NCBI GenBank assembly: GCA_944323425.1
Contig: CALUSL010000014.1
Location: forward strand, 1-53,426
Reading direction: 5' to 3'
Source of the DNA: Candidatus Gastranaerophilales bacterium
GTDB lineage: Bacteria > Cyanobacteriota > Vampirovibrionia > Gastranaerophilales > Gastranaerophilaceae
Length of the DNA: 53,426 bases
Shown: piece by piece, positions 1 to 8,683 of the stretch
Position numbering within the stretch: position 1 is the first letter of the stretch
How the letters are laid out: the number at the start of each line of letters is the position of its first letter
Made by a program: the position numbers and the translations under genes
The notes under the pieces: model-generated
Database searches by the model: none
What the model saw: the letters and a program-made list of their open reading frames with translations, nothing else
Told to the model about the DNA's origin: nothing

Positions 1-78
1 TTTATTTTGGCTATATCAATGGTATCTGCAGTATTAGTCTGTAAAAATGGGAAAATATAGCTTATCATGTTTTTTAAC

Positions 79-170
79 GTTTTGAATGGAGGGGAGAACC
101 ACCACGGTGGAGAGAAGACACCCCCAAAAAAAAGACTCCTTTCGGAGTCTTTATTAGTATGGGCAGGGGT
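79..170. repeat. Upstream copy of a 92-bp tandem duplication next to tRNA-Tyr
   Basis: This segment is repeated almost exactly at 204-296. Both copies run through a CCACC-AC-GGTGG mini-hairpin, a run of C and A, a GACTCC-TTTC-GGAGTC terminator hairpin and the last bases of tRNA-Tyr. In this copy only about 11 bases of the tRNA 3' end are present, so it is a dead remnant. The hairpin at about 127-152 can still terminate minus-strand transcription. Confidence 0.85.
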
Positions 171-203
171 AAGGACTCTGTTCAAAAGCTGACTAAATGT
201 CAG

Positions 204-296
204 GTTTTGAATGGAGGGGAGAACCACCACGGTGGTAAGAAGACACCCCCAAAAAAAAAGACTCCTTTCGGAGTCTTTATTAGTATGGGCAGGGGT
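204..296. repeat. Second copy of the tandem duplication, overlapping the 3' end of tRNA-Tyr
   Basis: This is the partner of 79-170, offset by about 125 bp. Differences are limited to two bases near 236 and one extra A in the A-run. Its right end is the true 3' end of the tRNA-Tyr gene, so the duplication boundary falls inside the tRNA. Confidence 0.85.
250..280 (-). terminator. Intrinsic terminator of the tRNA operon
   Basis: On the minus strand the hairpin AAAGACTCC-GAAA-GGAGTCTTT is followed by an uninterrupted T-run. It lies five bases past the tRNA-Tyr 3' end and ends the Thr-Thr-Tyr transcript. A copy of the same hairpin follows at about 127-152. Confidence 0.85.
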
Positions 297-368
297 GGAT
301 TCGAACCACCGTAGTCTCGCGACGGCAGATTTACAGTCTGCTCCCTTTAGCCACTCGGGCACCTACCC
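286..368 (-). tRNA. tRNA-Tyr (GTA)
   Basis: The minus strand folds as a class II tRNA of 83 nt. The acceptor GGGTAGG pairs with CCTGCCC followed by discriminator A, the anticodon GTA is at 332-334 (read on the minus strand), there is a long variable arm, and the T-arm GGTTCGAATCC is intact. CCA is not encoded. It is the last tRNA of a minus-strand operon with the two tRNA-Thr genes. Confidence 0.95.
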
Positions 369-376
369 ATTTAAAT

Positions 377-448
377 TGCCTTTGACGGGACTTGAACCCG
401 TGACCTCTCCCTTACCAAGGGAGTGCGCTACCACTGCGCCACAAAGGC
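377..448 (-). tRNA. tRNA-Thr (GGT)
   Basis: This is a 72-nt minus-strand tRNA with acceptor GCCTTTG/CAAAGGC, discriminator A, anticodon loop with GGT and a normal T-arm. CCA is not encoded. It lies eight bases upstream of tRNA-Tyr. Partial, decayed copies of its 5' half occur just upstream (466-553 and 555-630). Confidence 0.95.
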
Positions 449-465
449 ACTTATCATAGCATATA

Positions 466-553
466 AACCAAGGGAGTGCTGCTACCGTACCCACTACGCC
501 GATACTCAATCGGCTGCGCGGGTCCCTGCCACAAAGGCACTTATCATAGCATA
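466..553 (-). repeat. Decayed partial copy of tRNA-Thr(GGT)
   Basis: The bases 438-463 (D-arm/acceptor side of tRNA-Thr plus its 5' flank) recur exactly at 528-553, 90 bp away. The anticodon-side bases of the tRNA (414-426) recur at 467-479. Between them the D-arm region is replaced by unrelated sequence holding a GCCGAT-ACTCA-ATCGGC hairpin. There is no T-arm or 3' acceptor strand, so it cannot be a functional tRNA. Confidence 0.75.
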
Positions 554-554
554 A

Positions 555-630
555 ACCAGGTCAGTGCTGCTACCCTCCTCCATTTCGACCTGACATTTAG
601 TCTGCTCTCAACGGAGTCCTTGCCACAAGT
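555..630. repeat. Second decayed element with the same frame as 466-553
   Basis: It shares the 12-nt frame AGTGCTGCTACC (563-574; also 475-486) and a closing GTCC-TGCCACAA with the preceding element, but the core is different. Within the core, 588-602 is an exact 15-nt inverted repeat of 191-205, and similarity extends over about 34 nt (171-205 against 588-621). The element therefore also occurs, inverted, beside tRNA-Tyr. No gene is visible. Confidence 0.6.
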
Positions 631-672
631 GTTTGTTTTGCCCGTCAAATTCTATTTAATTGTCAAGAAAAA

Positions 673-744
673 TGCCGAAGATAGGAATCGAACCTACAAC
701 CTACGGTTTACAAAACCGTTGCTCTACCATTGAGCCACTTCGGC
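673..744 (-). tRNA. tRNA-Thr (TGT)
   Basis: This is a 72-nt minus-strand tRNA with acceptor GCCGAAG/CTTCGGC, discriminator A, anticodon TGT in a TTTTGTAAA loop and a normal T-arm. It is the first tRNA of the operon. The promoter lies immediately upstream. Confidence 0.95.
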
Positions 745-760
745 GTAATGAAGTATTATA

Positions 761-789
761 ATAATATTAAGGATATATCCCTGTGTCAA
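761..789 (-). promoter_or_regulatory. Sigma70-type promoter of the tRNA operon
   Basis: On the minus strand there is TTGACA (784-789), a 17-nt spacer and TATTAT (761-766), followed at once by another TATAAT-like hexamer. The predicted start is about 10 nt upstream of tRNA-Thr(TGT). The spacer is ideal and the -35 is perfect. Confidence 0.75.
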
Positions 790-797
790 GTGCCGGA

Positions 798-2363
798 TTA
801 AAAATTCTTTGAAACTTTATCTATAACGTCTTCCCATTGACCGTTTACGGTCTGTCTGTATATATTTATACTGTTATACCAGAGTGTTGTGTCAGAATCC
901 GAAAACCATCTCCATTCAGCAATTCCGGGAAGCATTAGAAATGTTTTGACACCCAGCGCACCTGCAAGATGAGCACTGGCGCTGTCTATCGTAATCATTA
1001 AATCAAGATTTTTCATTGCACATGCCGTGTCGTAAAAATTAGAGATAAATGGAGCAAGATTTTTGAGATTTCTGTGCTCTCTTTTTTGTTCTTCGTCTTT
1101 TTGAAATGAATAAAACATTACGTCTTTATCTAAAATTTTTTGAATTATATCGAACGGAATGGAACGATTTTTGTGTACTCTTTGATTTCCATGCCAGAAA
1201 AGCCCGATTTTTGTTTTATCCGTTTGAAATAAATCAAATTTATTTTCAAAATCGGCGCTCAAATATCCTCCGGCAGCCGGAGTTTTTGAAAAATCTAGAC
1301 CGAGAAGATAAGGTAAATCCATAACACTGGCTGAAAAATCGTAGTCAAGGTCCTCTTTCGATACCTTTATGTCAGCATAAGAGAAATTTTTCTTAAATAA
1401 CAACTCCAACTCAGGCGGAGTAAGAATAATAATGCCCGAAAAAAATTCCTGTAGTTTTGTTATATATCTGGAAAACATTATGTAATCCCCGAATCCGCCG
1501 TCACAAAATATAAGAATTTTTGCATCCTTATGAATTTTTCCATCCCAGCTGTTTTTGTATTGTTTTTTGATTTCAGGGTTTTTTAAAATGTAATGTTTAT
1601 ACCCTTCATAGAATTTTTTCTGCACAAGATATGTCATTCCAAGACTTAGATGTGTCTGTGTATCACCCGGTTTGAATATCAGTGCTTTGTTTAAATGCTC
1701 TTCTGATTTTCTATAATCTTTTTCTTTTCTGTACAAAACTCCCAGATTTTTATGAGCTTCAAAATTATTTTTTATTTTCAATGAAAGCAAATAACAATTT
1801 TTTGCCTGCTGTAAATTCGATTGCTTTTCATAAATCAGACCGAGATTATTTTCTGCAATATAATCACCGCTATCAAGTTTTAGACTGTTTTTATAAAATG
1901 CTTCAGCTGTTTTATAGTCTCCTGACGTATCAGCAAGTTGAGCAATTTCTCTTATAAGAGTCAGATTATTTTTGTCGTTATCGTATAAAATTTTGAGGTA
2001 TTTTATAGCACCGGTATAATTTCCCAGTTTTTTGTAACAGTCAACAATTTTTTCAATACTGTCTTTGTATGGCTCTTTTGCGACAGCCAGTTCATAGTAC
2101 TTAAGTGCATTTGTGTAATCTTGCTTTAAATAATACACCAGCCCGAGATTGTCAGCATACACAGGAGAAGGGTTGAGCTCCATAGCTTTAAGTAAAAAAT
2201 CAACAGCTTCATCGAATTTAGCCTGCTGCATTTTTAAAACACCGAAAAGGTTCAAAACATTAGAATCATCCGGACTGTTCTTTAAAAGTTCGGAATAAAT
2301 TTTTTGCGCTTCTTGCAGCTGACCATTACGATGAAAACTCAATGCTTTTTCAATATCTGTCAT
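798..2363 (-). CDS. TPR protein with C-terminal glycosyltransferase-9-like domain
   Basis: The 521-aa product has about seven tetratricopeptide repeats over residues 1-260. A C-terminal domain follows that resembles the ADP-heptose:LPS heptosyltransferase fold: a GGFGDYIMFSRY nucleotide-loop-like stretch near residue 289, GLFWHGN near 385, and a DSASAHLAGALGV stretch near 461 that matches the donor-site region of GT9. Such TPR-GT9 fusions are common in bacteria as presumed glycan or glycoprotein transferases; the substrate here is unknown. There is no signal peptide, so I expect a cytoplasmic protein. It is the second gene of an operon with the 2368-3000 gene, four bases apart. Confidence 0.8.
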   Translation of the reverse strand: MTDIEKALSFHRNGQLQEAQKIYSELLKNSPDDSNVLNLFGVLKMQQAKFDEAVDFLLKAMELNPSPVYADNLGLVYYLKQDYTNALKYYELAVAKEPYKDSIEKIVDCYKKLGNYTGAIKYLKILYDNDKNNLTLIREIAQLADTSGDYKTAEAFYKNSLKLDSGDYIAENNLGLIYEKQSNLQQAKNCYLLSLKIKNNFEAHKNLGVLYRKEKDYRKSEEHLNKALIFKPGDTQTHLSLGMTYLVQKKFYEGYKHYILKNPEIKKQYKNSWDGKIHKDAKILIFCDGGFGDYIMFSRYITKLQEFFSGIIILTPPELELLFKKNFSYADIKVSKEDLDYDFSASVMDLPYLLGLDFSKTPAAGGYLSADFENKFDLFQTDKTKIGLFWHGNQRVHKNRSIPFDIIQKILDKDVMFYSFQKDEEQKREHRNLKNLAPFISNFYDTACAMKNLDLMITIDSASAHLAGALGVKTFLMLPGIAEWRWFSDSDTTLWYNSINIYRQTVNGQWEDVIDKVSKNF

Positions 2364-2367
2364 TTTT

Positions 2368-3000
2368 CTACTTTAGTTTTTGCGGCAATTCTTCGTGGTA
2401 GATTCCGCCGCCGCATATTGTTTCTATAACTTTTAGCATAAATTCTCTCGGTGCATCCATTTGATTTATGTAAAACTCTTTGTTTCCGAGATGATTTATT
2501 TTTATGATACCTGTTTTGCTTTTTTCAGCAGGAACAAATAGCGATGCAACCTCCTGTTCTAGGACGGCTTGAAGCTCGTTTTTCGGATTCCTTTTAACAA
2601 TCTCGTTAAAATCACCCTTCATTGCAATAATTCTTCCCGATATCATGGGAGGCTCAACGCCGCGGAAAAGAGCTTGCGGCTGATTGTTCCATCTCGTCGT
2701 AAAACTAATGGTATGCCATAAAATATGCAAAACTAGAACAGTCTGTGCTTCATCAACAGAATAATAAATATTATCCGTAGCAACACCTCTGGAGCCGAAT
2801 GACTGTTTTAGATAATCGACAGTTGCCTGCATATTGTCAATTATTTTCAAAAAAGTTTCCTGACAGTTAATGGTTGAGTGCTGGTATTCCAGAAACTGTT
2901 TATACATATGAGTGGAAACGAGATTAATCCTCTCTTGAATTACAGAGGATTTTCTAATGGATGTTTCCATATTATCAAAACTGTTAAAGCTATTTTCCAA
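2368..3000 (-). CDS. Conserved-looking hypothetical protein, 210 aa
   Basis: I do not recognise this protein. It is soluble, mixed alpha/beta, without signal peptide or membrane helix, and has a CGGGIYHEELP stretch near the C-terminus. It is the promoter-proximal gene of a two-gene minus-strand operon with the TPR/glycosyltransferase-like gene (4-bp gap), which suggests an accessory role for that enzyme. The upstream region to 3174 is A/T-rich and shared with the divergent zinc-ribbon gene. Confidence 0.7.
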   Translation of the reverse strand: MENSFNSFDNMETSIRKSSVIQERINLVSTHMYKQFLEYQHSTINCQETFLKIIDNMQATVDYLKQSFGSRGVATDNIYYSVDEAQTVLVLHILWHTISFTTRWNNQPQALFRGVEPPMISGRIIAMKGDFNEIVKRNPKNELQAVLEQEVASLFVPAEKSKTGIIKINHLGNKEFYINQMDAPREFMLKVIETICGGGIYHEELPQKLK

Positions 3001-3174
3001 TTTTATATTCTCTCTATGCTAATATTGTATACAAAATTTTACATTTATTGTATATATTTATTATTTTTTTTTACAATACAAAACACTTTGTTAAATTTTT
3101 CGTTACAAAATATCTTGACTTTTTAGAAACAAGTCAGATAATATTTTACTGTATAGTATGGAAAGAAACAGTAT

Positions 3175-3516
3175 ATGCCAAATGTAGCTAATTGCAGAAA
3201 GTGCGGAACATTATTTATTCAAAACGGCAAAAAAGAACTCTGTGACAAATGTATTGATGCACAGAATAAAATGATTGCCGATATGAACTCTTTTGTTATT
3301 AATTCACCTGCCGAAACGATGACTGTTGATGAACTTCTTGCTAAATTTCAAATGAGCAGAAAAGAGTTTGAAAATTTATATTTTGCAGGTAAATTTGTTA
3401 GAATTGCAAAAAAATTGACAACGAAATGTGCAAAATGCGGGAAAGAAATTCTTATCGAAGGAAGTTCCAACTTTTTGTGTAACGAATGTGCAAAAAAATT
3501 GCAAAATCAAATATAA
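3175..3516 (+). CDS. Double zinc-ribbon protein resembling flagellar-operon protein YvyF
   Basis: The 113-aa product has two Cys4 ribbons (C7, C10, C23, C26 and C85, C88, C102, C105) around a helical centre with a winged-helix-like VDELLAKFQMSRKEF stretch. This order resembles the TIGR03826/YvyF family found next to flgM in Firmicutes flagellar operons, whose job is unclear. The resemblance is from motif layout only. The gene starts a plus-strand run with the formyltransferase-like gene 7 bp downstream. Confidence 0.7.
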   Translation: MPNVANCRKCGTLFIQNGKKELCDKCIDAQNKMIADMNSFVINSPAETMTVDELLAKFQMSRKEFENLYFAGKFVRIAKKLTTKCAKCGKEILIEGSSNFLCNECAKKLQNQI

Positions 3517-3523
3517 TTAAATA

Positions 3524-4483
3524 ATGAAAATAGTTGTGGTCGGATACGGAAAAATGTTTTCAAATCTGATACTGGGAACACTGGAATCAGGTCATAAAAT
3601 TGCCGGTGTTTTTCGTGCAGAACGATTAAAGTATCCTTCCTGGGTTTTATTTTTGAAAGATATTTTTGCCCCGTCTGCGGATTATTCTTTTTTTAAGAGT
3701 CTGAAATTAAGTGAGATAAAAGCAACAAGTGTAAATTCAAAAAAATTCAGAAAAGAAATATTACGGCTGAATCCAGATATAATACTTGTCGGCTCTTGGG
3801 GTGAAAAATTTAAAAAAGAAACTATTGATTTACCCAAAATTGCCTGCATAAACACACACCCGTCGCTGCTTCCGAAGTATCGCGGACCGAATCCTTACAC
3901 TCGAACGATAATGAACGGTGAAATTGAGTCCGGTGTTACTTTTCATATAATGGACGAGCGTTATGACGGCGGACCTATCCTTATGCAAAAAAAAGTTGAC
4001 ATAATACAGGGTTTTCACGGAGATACCGGCGAAAGCTTGAAAAACAAGACTTGTAATCTTGCAAAATCTGCAATTTGTGAATTATTACGGTCCCTGGATT
4101 CTGAAATAATTATTCCAATACCGCAGAAGGAATCAGAATCCAGTTATTACCCTCAAATAAACGAGAATGATATATTGATTGATTTTTCGTGGAGTTCTGA
4201 AAAAATAAACAGGTTCATCAGAGCATTATCTCCGTGGCAATCTGCTTATTTTGCCTACGAAAACGATTTTTTTAAAGTTAGTGCTCATGAGTTTAGTGAA
4301 AATCATACAGTTTATAAAAAAGCAGGAACAATAACGGCAAAAGATAAAAACTCTATTTCTGTATTAACCGGTGATAATATGATTATAAAATTCCATAAAC
4401 CGCGGCTTTTTGGAAAATTTAAACAACATATTACGGGATTGTATATTAATTTTGTTGTAAAAACGGGTTCAATTGCAGGATAG
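3524..4483 (+). CDS. Formyltransferase-family protein (methionyl-tRNA formyltransferase-like)
   Basis: The 319-aa product has the formyltransferase catalytic set: N110, H112 and D148 in INTHPSLLPKYRG and DERYDGG, followed by a C-terminal region (about residues 215-310) that looks like the Fmt C-terminal barrel. The loop is SLLPKYRGPNP rather than the SLLPRWRGAAP of typical Fmt, and the enzyme is divergent overall. It could be the genome's Fmt or a sugar-nucleotide N-formyltransferase using N10-formyl-THF. No partner def gene is nearby. Confidence 0.75.
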   Translation: MKIVVVGYGKMFSNLILGTLESGHKIAGVFRAERLKYPSWVLFLKDIFAPSADYSFFKSLKLSEIKATSVNSKKFRKEILRLNPDIILVGSWGEKFKKETIDLPKIACINTHPSLLPKYRGPNPYTRTIMNGEIESGVTFHIMDERYDGGPILMQKKVDIIQGFHGDTGESLKNKTCNLAKSAICELLRSLDSEIIIPIPQKESESSYYPQINENDILIDFSWSSEKINRFIRALSPWQSAYFAYENDFFKVSAHEFSENHTVYKKAGTITAKDKNSISVLTGDNMIIKFHKPRLFGKFKQHITGLYINFVVKTGSIAG

Positions 4484-4518
4484 CAATTTTTTTCATTCAT
4501 TTGTTTTGTGTAGTTACC

Positions 4519-5160
4519 ATGAATGAAAATGTATCTTTTAAATCAAGAATAAATTTTGTTGACCGTGCTACGTTTAATAAGTTAAAAAATGGCATAAAAA
4601 TTCTATACAAACATGATGTTCCTAACATTATAAAAGACAAAACCTTCTATTCAGAGGAAATAAGAACATGTACCGGAGGAGGATTGGTAAAACCTTTTGT
4701 GGAAGCTGATGGCTTTCATTTGATGGATGATGTTGTGAATTTTAATAATTTACATGACATACTGGTATATCTCTTCAGATATGTAAAAGATGCGGAAAGA
4801 GGGCTGCTTCTCGGTTCTAAAGAACTCGGTTCCCGTCCGTATTCTGTAAGAATTTTTGAGAAAATAAAAAAAGCTTTTATGACAAGATTGCCTAATGTTT
4901 CTATTTTTGAGGGGCATACATACAGTCAGGCGCAGACACATTTTAGTTATTCGCTAAAAGACGATATGTGGACGATTTGCTCTGAATACAGACCTTTGAA
5001 TACTCAAGAATTATTGCCGGTAAAATCCTTACCTGAACTTAAAAAAGTATACAGAGAGGTCTCAATTGCTGATGGTGATTCGTTATTTATAAACGGTAAT
5101 GAAATAACACCGGACATGGCACCGGAAATTTTTCAGAAAAAATCCCTAAAATCAAAATAA
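4519..5160 (+). CDS. Hypothetical protein with an N-terminal VSFK motif
   Basis: I chose the ATG at 4519; an in-frame TTG lies 18 bp upstream. The 213-aa product begins MNENVSFKSRINFVD, with the [V/I]SFK motif at residues 5-8, as in the carbohydrate and AAA proteins further right. The rest is soluble, without recognisable domain. It follows the formyltransferase-like gene in the same direction and precedes comM-like with a 21-bp gap. Function unknown. Confidence 0.7.
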   Translation: MNENVSFKSRINFVDRATFNKLKNGIKILYKHDVPNIIKDKTFYSEEIRTCTGGGLVKPFVEADGFHLMDDVVNFNNLHDILVYLFRYVKDAERGLLLGSKELGSRPYSVRIFEKIKKAFMTRLPNVSIFEGHTYSQAQTHFSYSLKDDMWTICSEYRPLNTQELLPVKSLPELKKVYREVSIADGDSLFINGNEITPDMAPEIFQKKSLKSK

Positions 5161-5181
5161 TTGTGATAAACTAAATTTATT

Positions 5182-6735
5182 ATGGTATCACATGTAACAA
5201 CAGCTACAGTTCTGGGGCTCGACGCATATAAAATATCTGTTGAGGTAGATTTAGTCCAATCTATTCCTGGAGTAACAATAGTTGGACTGCCGGATACTGC
5301 AATTTCTGAGGCAAGAGAACGTGTGCGTTCTGCTATCAAGAATTCCGGTTATTTGTTCCCGAATAAAAAAGTTGTAATCAACCTTGCGCCTGCGGACATA
5401 AGAAAGGAAGGTACAAACTACGATCTTCCTATTGCCATCGGTATATTAGCTGAAGATGAAGTTTTGACTAATGAATCTATTAAGGATACCGCTTTTCTGG
5501 GAGAATTGTCTTTAGACGGCTCTTTAAGAGCGGTGAACGGGATTTTGCCGATTGTTACGGGGTTGAAAGAAATGGGAATAAAACAGGTCGTTGTTCCAGC
5601 GGAGAATGCAAAAGAAGCTGCTTTGATTCCTGATATAAGAGTTTTGAAAGCTGAATGTCTATGTGATGTAGTAGACCATTTTTCAAATAATCCTGAATCT
5701 AAAAAAAGGCTGGAGGTCTGCGAAGTTGACATAGAGGATTATTTAAATAAATATACAACAACTGCATATTCTTTTGATTTTAAAGATATAAAAGGACAGC
5801 ATAAGGCAAAAAAGGCATTGGAAATAGCTGCGGCAGGCGGACATAATATTCTGATGTCAGGTCCTCCTGGTTCAGGAAAGACTCTTTTATCGAAAACTTT
5901 CGCATCAATACTGCCGCCTCTGGAACTGGAAGAAGCAATAGAGCTTACAAAAATCTATAGTGTAAGCGGTTTGCTTGACAAAGAAAATCCGCTTGTCTGT
6001 AAACGTCCGTTCAGAATTGTTCATCATTCGGCATCTGCAATAGGGATAATCGGTGGCGGATCTAATCCGAAACCCGGTGAAATTACACTTGCACACAGAG
6101 GTGTTTTGTTTCTCGATGAATTTGTTGAATTTCCAAGAAATGTTCTGGAGGTTTTAAGACAGCCGTTAGAAGATGGCGAAGTCAGAATATCAAGAGCCCA
6201 AATGAGTGTAAAATATCCTGCTGATTTTATTTTGCTTGCAGCTATGAATCCTTGTCCGTGCGGTTATCTTGGTGATTCGCAGAAACACTGTACTTGCTCT
6301 GAATTTCAGATACAACGATATCGCTCAAGACTTTCAGGTCCCATGCTTGATCGAATTGATATTCAAATAGAAGTGCCGAGACTTTCGCCCGAAGAACTGC
6401 TTAACAAAAACTTTAAATCAGAATCTTCCGAGGAAATTAGAAAGCGTGTTATCAAGGCGAGAAAGATACAATCTGAAAGGTATAAAAAATATCCGATACT
6501 CACAAATTCACAGCTTACACCGGAGTTGATCAAAATATTCTGTAAACTTGATGAAAACAGTGAAAAACTTTTGAAAACCGCTGCGATAAAATTTAATCTT
6601 TCGGGGCGTTCTTACGACAGAATCCTGAAGCTTGCAAGAACAATTGCTGATATCGAAAATTCTGCTGACATAGAAAGCGGGCATATAGCGCAGGCGCTGC
6701 AATACAGAAATTTTATTAATATTGAGAGTACTTAA
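5182..6735 (+). CDS. comM: YifB/ComM-family Mg-chelatase-like AAA ATPase
   Basis: The 517-aa product has the ComM order: an N-terminal Lon-protease-like fold without the catalytic Ser-Lys role (residues 1-170), Walker A GPPGSGKT at 227-234, Walker B GVLFLDEF near 310, a CPCGYLG...CTC zinc-like cluster near 355-375, and a C-terminal Mg-chelatase helical domain. In naturally competent bacteria ComM is a helicase that drives branch migration during transformation; it is widespread also elsewhere. The length is normal. Confidence 0.93.
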   Translation: MVSHVTTATVLGLDAYKISVEVDLVQSIPGVTIVGLPDTAISEARERVRSAIKNSGYLFPNKKVVINLAPADIRKEGTNYDLPIAIGILAEDEVLTNESIKDTAFLGELSLDGSLRAVNGILPIVTGLKEMGIKQVVVPAENAKEAALIPDIRVLKAECLCDVVDHFSNNPESKKRLEVCEVDIEDYLNKYTTTAYSFDFKDIKGQHKAKKALEIAAAGGHNILMSGPPGSGKTLLSKTFASILPPLELEEAIELTKIYSVSGLLDKENPLVCKRPFRIVHHSASAIGIIGGGSNPKPGEITLAHRGVLFLDEFVEFPRNVLEVLRQPLEDGEVRISRAQMSVKYPADFILLAAMNPCPCGYLGDSQKHCTCSEFQIQRYRSRLSGPMLDRIDIQIEVPRLSPEELLNKNFKSESSEEIRKRVIKARKIQSERYKKYPILTNSQLTPELIKIFCKLDENSEKLLKTAAIKFNLSGRSYDRILKLARTIADIENSADIESGHIAQALQYRNFINIEST

Positions 6736-6844
6736 CAAAAAATCTTTATAAAACTTTAATTTTTTCCACTTTAAAAAACAAATATTTTAAAGTAGAATAC
6801 ACATTATACAAAAAATGTTTTAGACAATTGAGGGAAAAGGGCGA

Positions 6845-8683
6845 ATGTGCGGAATAGTAGGATATGTCGGAGCTAAACCTGTTGTAAAAATCTTGCTCGA
6901 CGGATTGAGCAAACTTGAGTACAGAGGTTATGACTCAGCCGGTCTTGCTGTAAACAGTGACGGCAAAATCAAGATTTTTAAGGCAGAAGGAAAGCTTCAA
7001 AATCTGAAAGATATTATGGAAAAGAATCCTGTTTCAAATACGACTATGGGTATAGGTCATATCAGATGGGCTACGCATGGCGCTCCGACTACAGTTAATG
7101 CTCATCCTCATTCTTGTAATTGCGGAAAACTTGTTGTTGTCCACAATGGAATTATTGAAAATTTTAAAGAACTTAGAGAAGAACTTGAGGGCTATGGATG
7201 TGTGTTTAAGACGGAAACCGACACGGAAACTGTTGCACACCTTATTGCCCATGAGTATGGCAAGCTGAACTCATTGCCCAAAGCTGTAAGAGCAGCTGTA
7301 AAACAACTAAAAGGCGCTTATGCTTTGTGTGTCATGCATCAGGATGAGCCTAATGTGCTGGTCGGAACAAGGAAAAATGCTCCGCTCATTGTTGCACTTG
7401 GCGAAGGGGAAAATTATCTGGCAAGTGACTGTCCGGCTATTATTGAATACACAAAAAGAGTAATTTATCTTGATGATGATGAAGTTGCTGTTTTGACCCC
7501 TGATACAGTATTGATTACGGATATTGACGGAAAACAGGTCGTTAAAAAAGAAGAAATTCTTCCTTGGGAACCGGTTGCTATCAGCAAAATGGGCTATAAG
7601 CATTTTATGCTGAAAGAGATTCATGAACAGCCTGATGTCATTAGAAATGCGCTGGCAGGAAAATTGCATGACGTAAATTCTCCTGTAAAACTCGATGAGG
7701 TAAAACTTACTGCCGAACAAATTAAAAATTTAAAACGCATAGAGATAATAGCTTGCGGAACATCTCTTCATGCCGCAATGATTGCAAAGTACATTATAGA
7801 AGCATTTTGTAATATACCGGTTGATGTTGAAGCTTCGAGCGAATATATCTACAGAAAAACCGTAACTGACAAAAACACGCTTGTTATTGGTATTTCTCAA
7901 TCCGGTGAAACCTCTGATACAATTACCGCAATAAGACAGGCAAAAGCTGTCGGGTCACATGTCTTAATTATTACAAACAGACCTGATTCTATTATGGCAC
8001 GTGAGGCGGATAGTCTTATTCCTGTAAATGCAGGTATTGAAGTTAGTGTTGCTGCGACAAAATCTTTCAACGCGCAGCTCATAGCACTTTATCTTTTTGC
8101 TATATATATTGCGGAAATAAAAGATTCTTTTGACAAAATTCATATTAAAAATTTGAAACAGGAAATGCTTGAGCTGCCTGCAAAAGTAGAAATAATCCTT
8201 TCGCATAAAGAAAATATAATGAAATGTGCAAAAACCTTTTCTTCTTTCAGAAATTTTATTTATATAGCGAGGGGCATAAACTACGCTGCTGCGCTTGAGG
8301 GCGCATTGAAGCTTAAAGAAATCAGCTATATTAATGCAACCGGTTATCCGGCCGGAGAATTGAAACACGGACCTATTGCAATGCTTGATGAAACAATGCC
8401 GGTGCTTGCTATTCTGATGCCCGGAGTCGTATATGACAAAGTGCTTTCAAATGCTGAAGAATCAAAAGCAAGAAATGCAAGGCTAATTGCGTTGACATCA
8501 TCAGAGGACAAAGAACTCGAGAATCTTTTTGAATATATCTTAAAAGTTCCTACTGTCGATGAATATCTATCTCCTGTGTTAACGTCTGTGCCCTTACAGC
8601 TTCTGGCTTATTATATTGCCGAATTTTTGGGTAAAGACGTTGATCAGCCGAGAAACCTTGCAAAATCAGTTACGGTAGAATAA
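6845..8683 (+). CDS. glmS: Glutamine:fructose-6-phosphate aminotransferase
   Basis: The 612-aa product starts with the N-terminal nucleophile Cys2 (MCGIVGYVG), has GHIRWATHG and HNGIIENF of the glutaminase domain, then two SIS isomerase domains (ACGTSLHAA, GISQSGETSDT, ISYINATGYPAGELKHGP) and ends in AKSVTVE, the classic GlmS C-terminus. It makes glucosamine-6-phosphate for peptidoglycan and LPS. The start follows GAGGGAAAAGGG. No glmS ribozyme-like core is visible in the short leader. A small coupled ORF overlaps its stop. Confidence 0.97.
   Translation: MCGIVGYVGAKPVVKILLDGLSKLEYRGYDSAGLAVNSDGKIKIFKAEGKLQNLKDIMEKNPVSNTTMGIGHIRWATHGAPTTVNAHPHSCNCGKLVVVHNGIIENFKELREELEGYGCVFKTETDTETVAHLIAHEYGKLNSLPKAVRAAVKQLKGAYALCVMHQDEPNVLVGTRKNAPLIVALGEGENYLASDCPAIIEYTKRVIYLDDDEVAVLTPDTVLITDIDGKQVVKKEEILPWEPVAISKMGYKHFMLKEIHEQPDVIRNALAGKLHDVNSPVKLDEVKLTAEQIKNLKRIEIIACGTSLHAAMIAKYIIEAFCNIPVDVEASSEYIYRKTVTDKNTLVIGISQSGETSDTITAIRQAKAVGSHVLIITNRPDSIMAREADSLIPVNAGIEVSVAATKSFNAQLIALYLFAIYIAEIKDSFDKIHIKNLKQEMLELPAKVEIILSHKENIMKCAKTFSSFRNFIYIARGINYAAALEGALKLKEISYINATGYPAGELKHGPIAMLDETMPVLAILMPGVVYDKVLSNAEESKARNARLIALTSSEDKELENLFEYILKVPTVDEYLSPVLTSVPLQLLAYYIAEFLGKDVDQPRNLAKSVTVE

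Noticed and set aside
466-553. A third threonine tRNA
   Set aside because: It has the anticodon-side and 5' pieces only; the T-arm and 3' acceptor strand are absent.
211-733. Two apparent ORFs across the tRNA cluster
   Set aside because: They read through tRNA genes and repeats and are antisense to functional RNAs.
6736-6844. glmS ribozyme
   Set aside because: The leader is short, A/T-rich and has no double-pseudoknot core motif.
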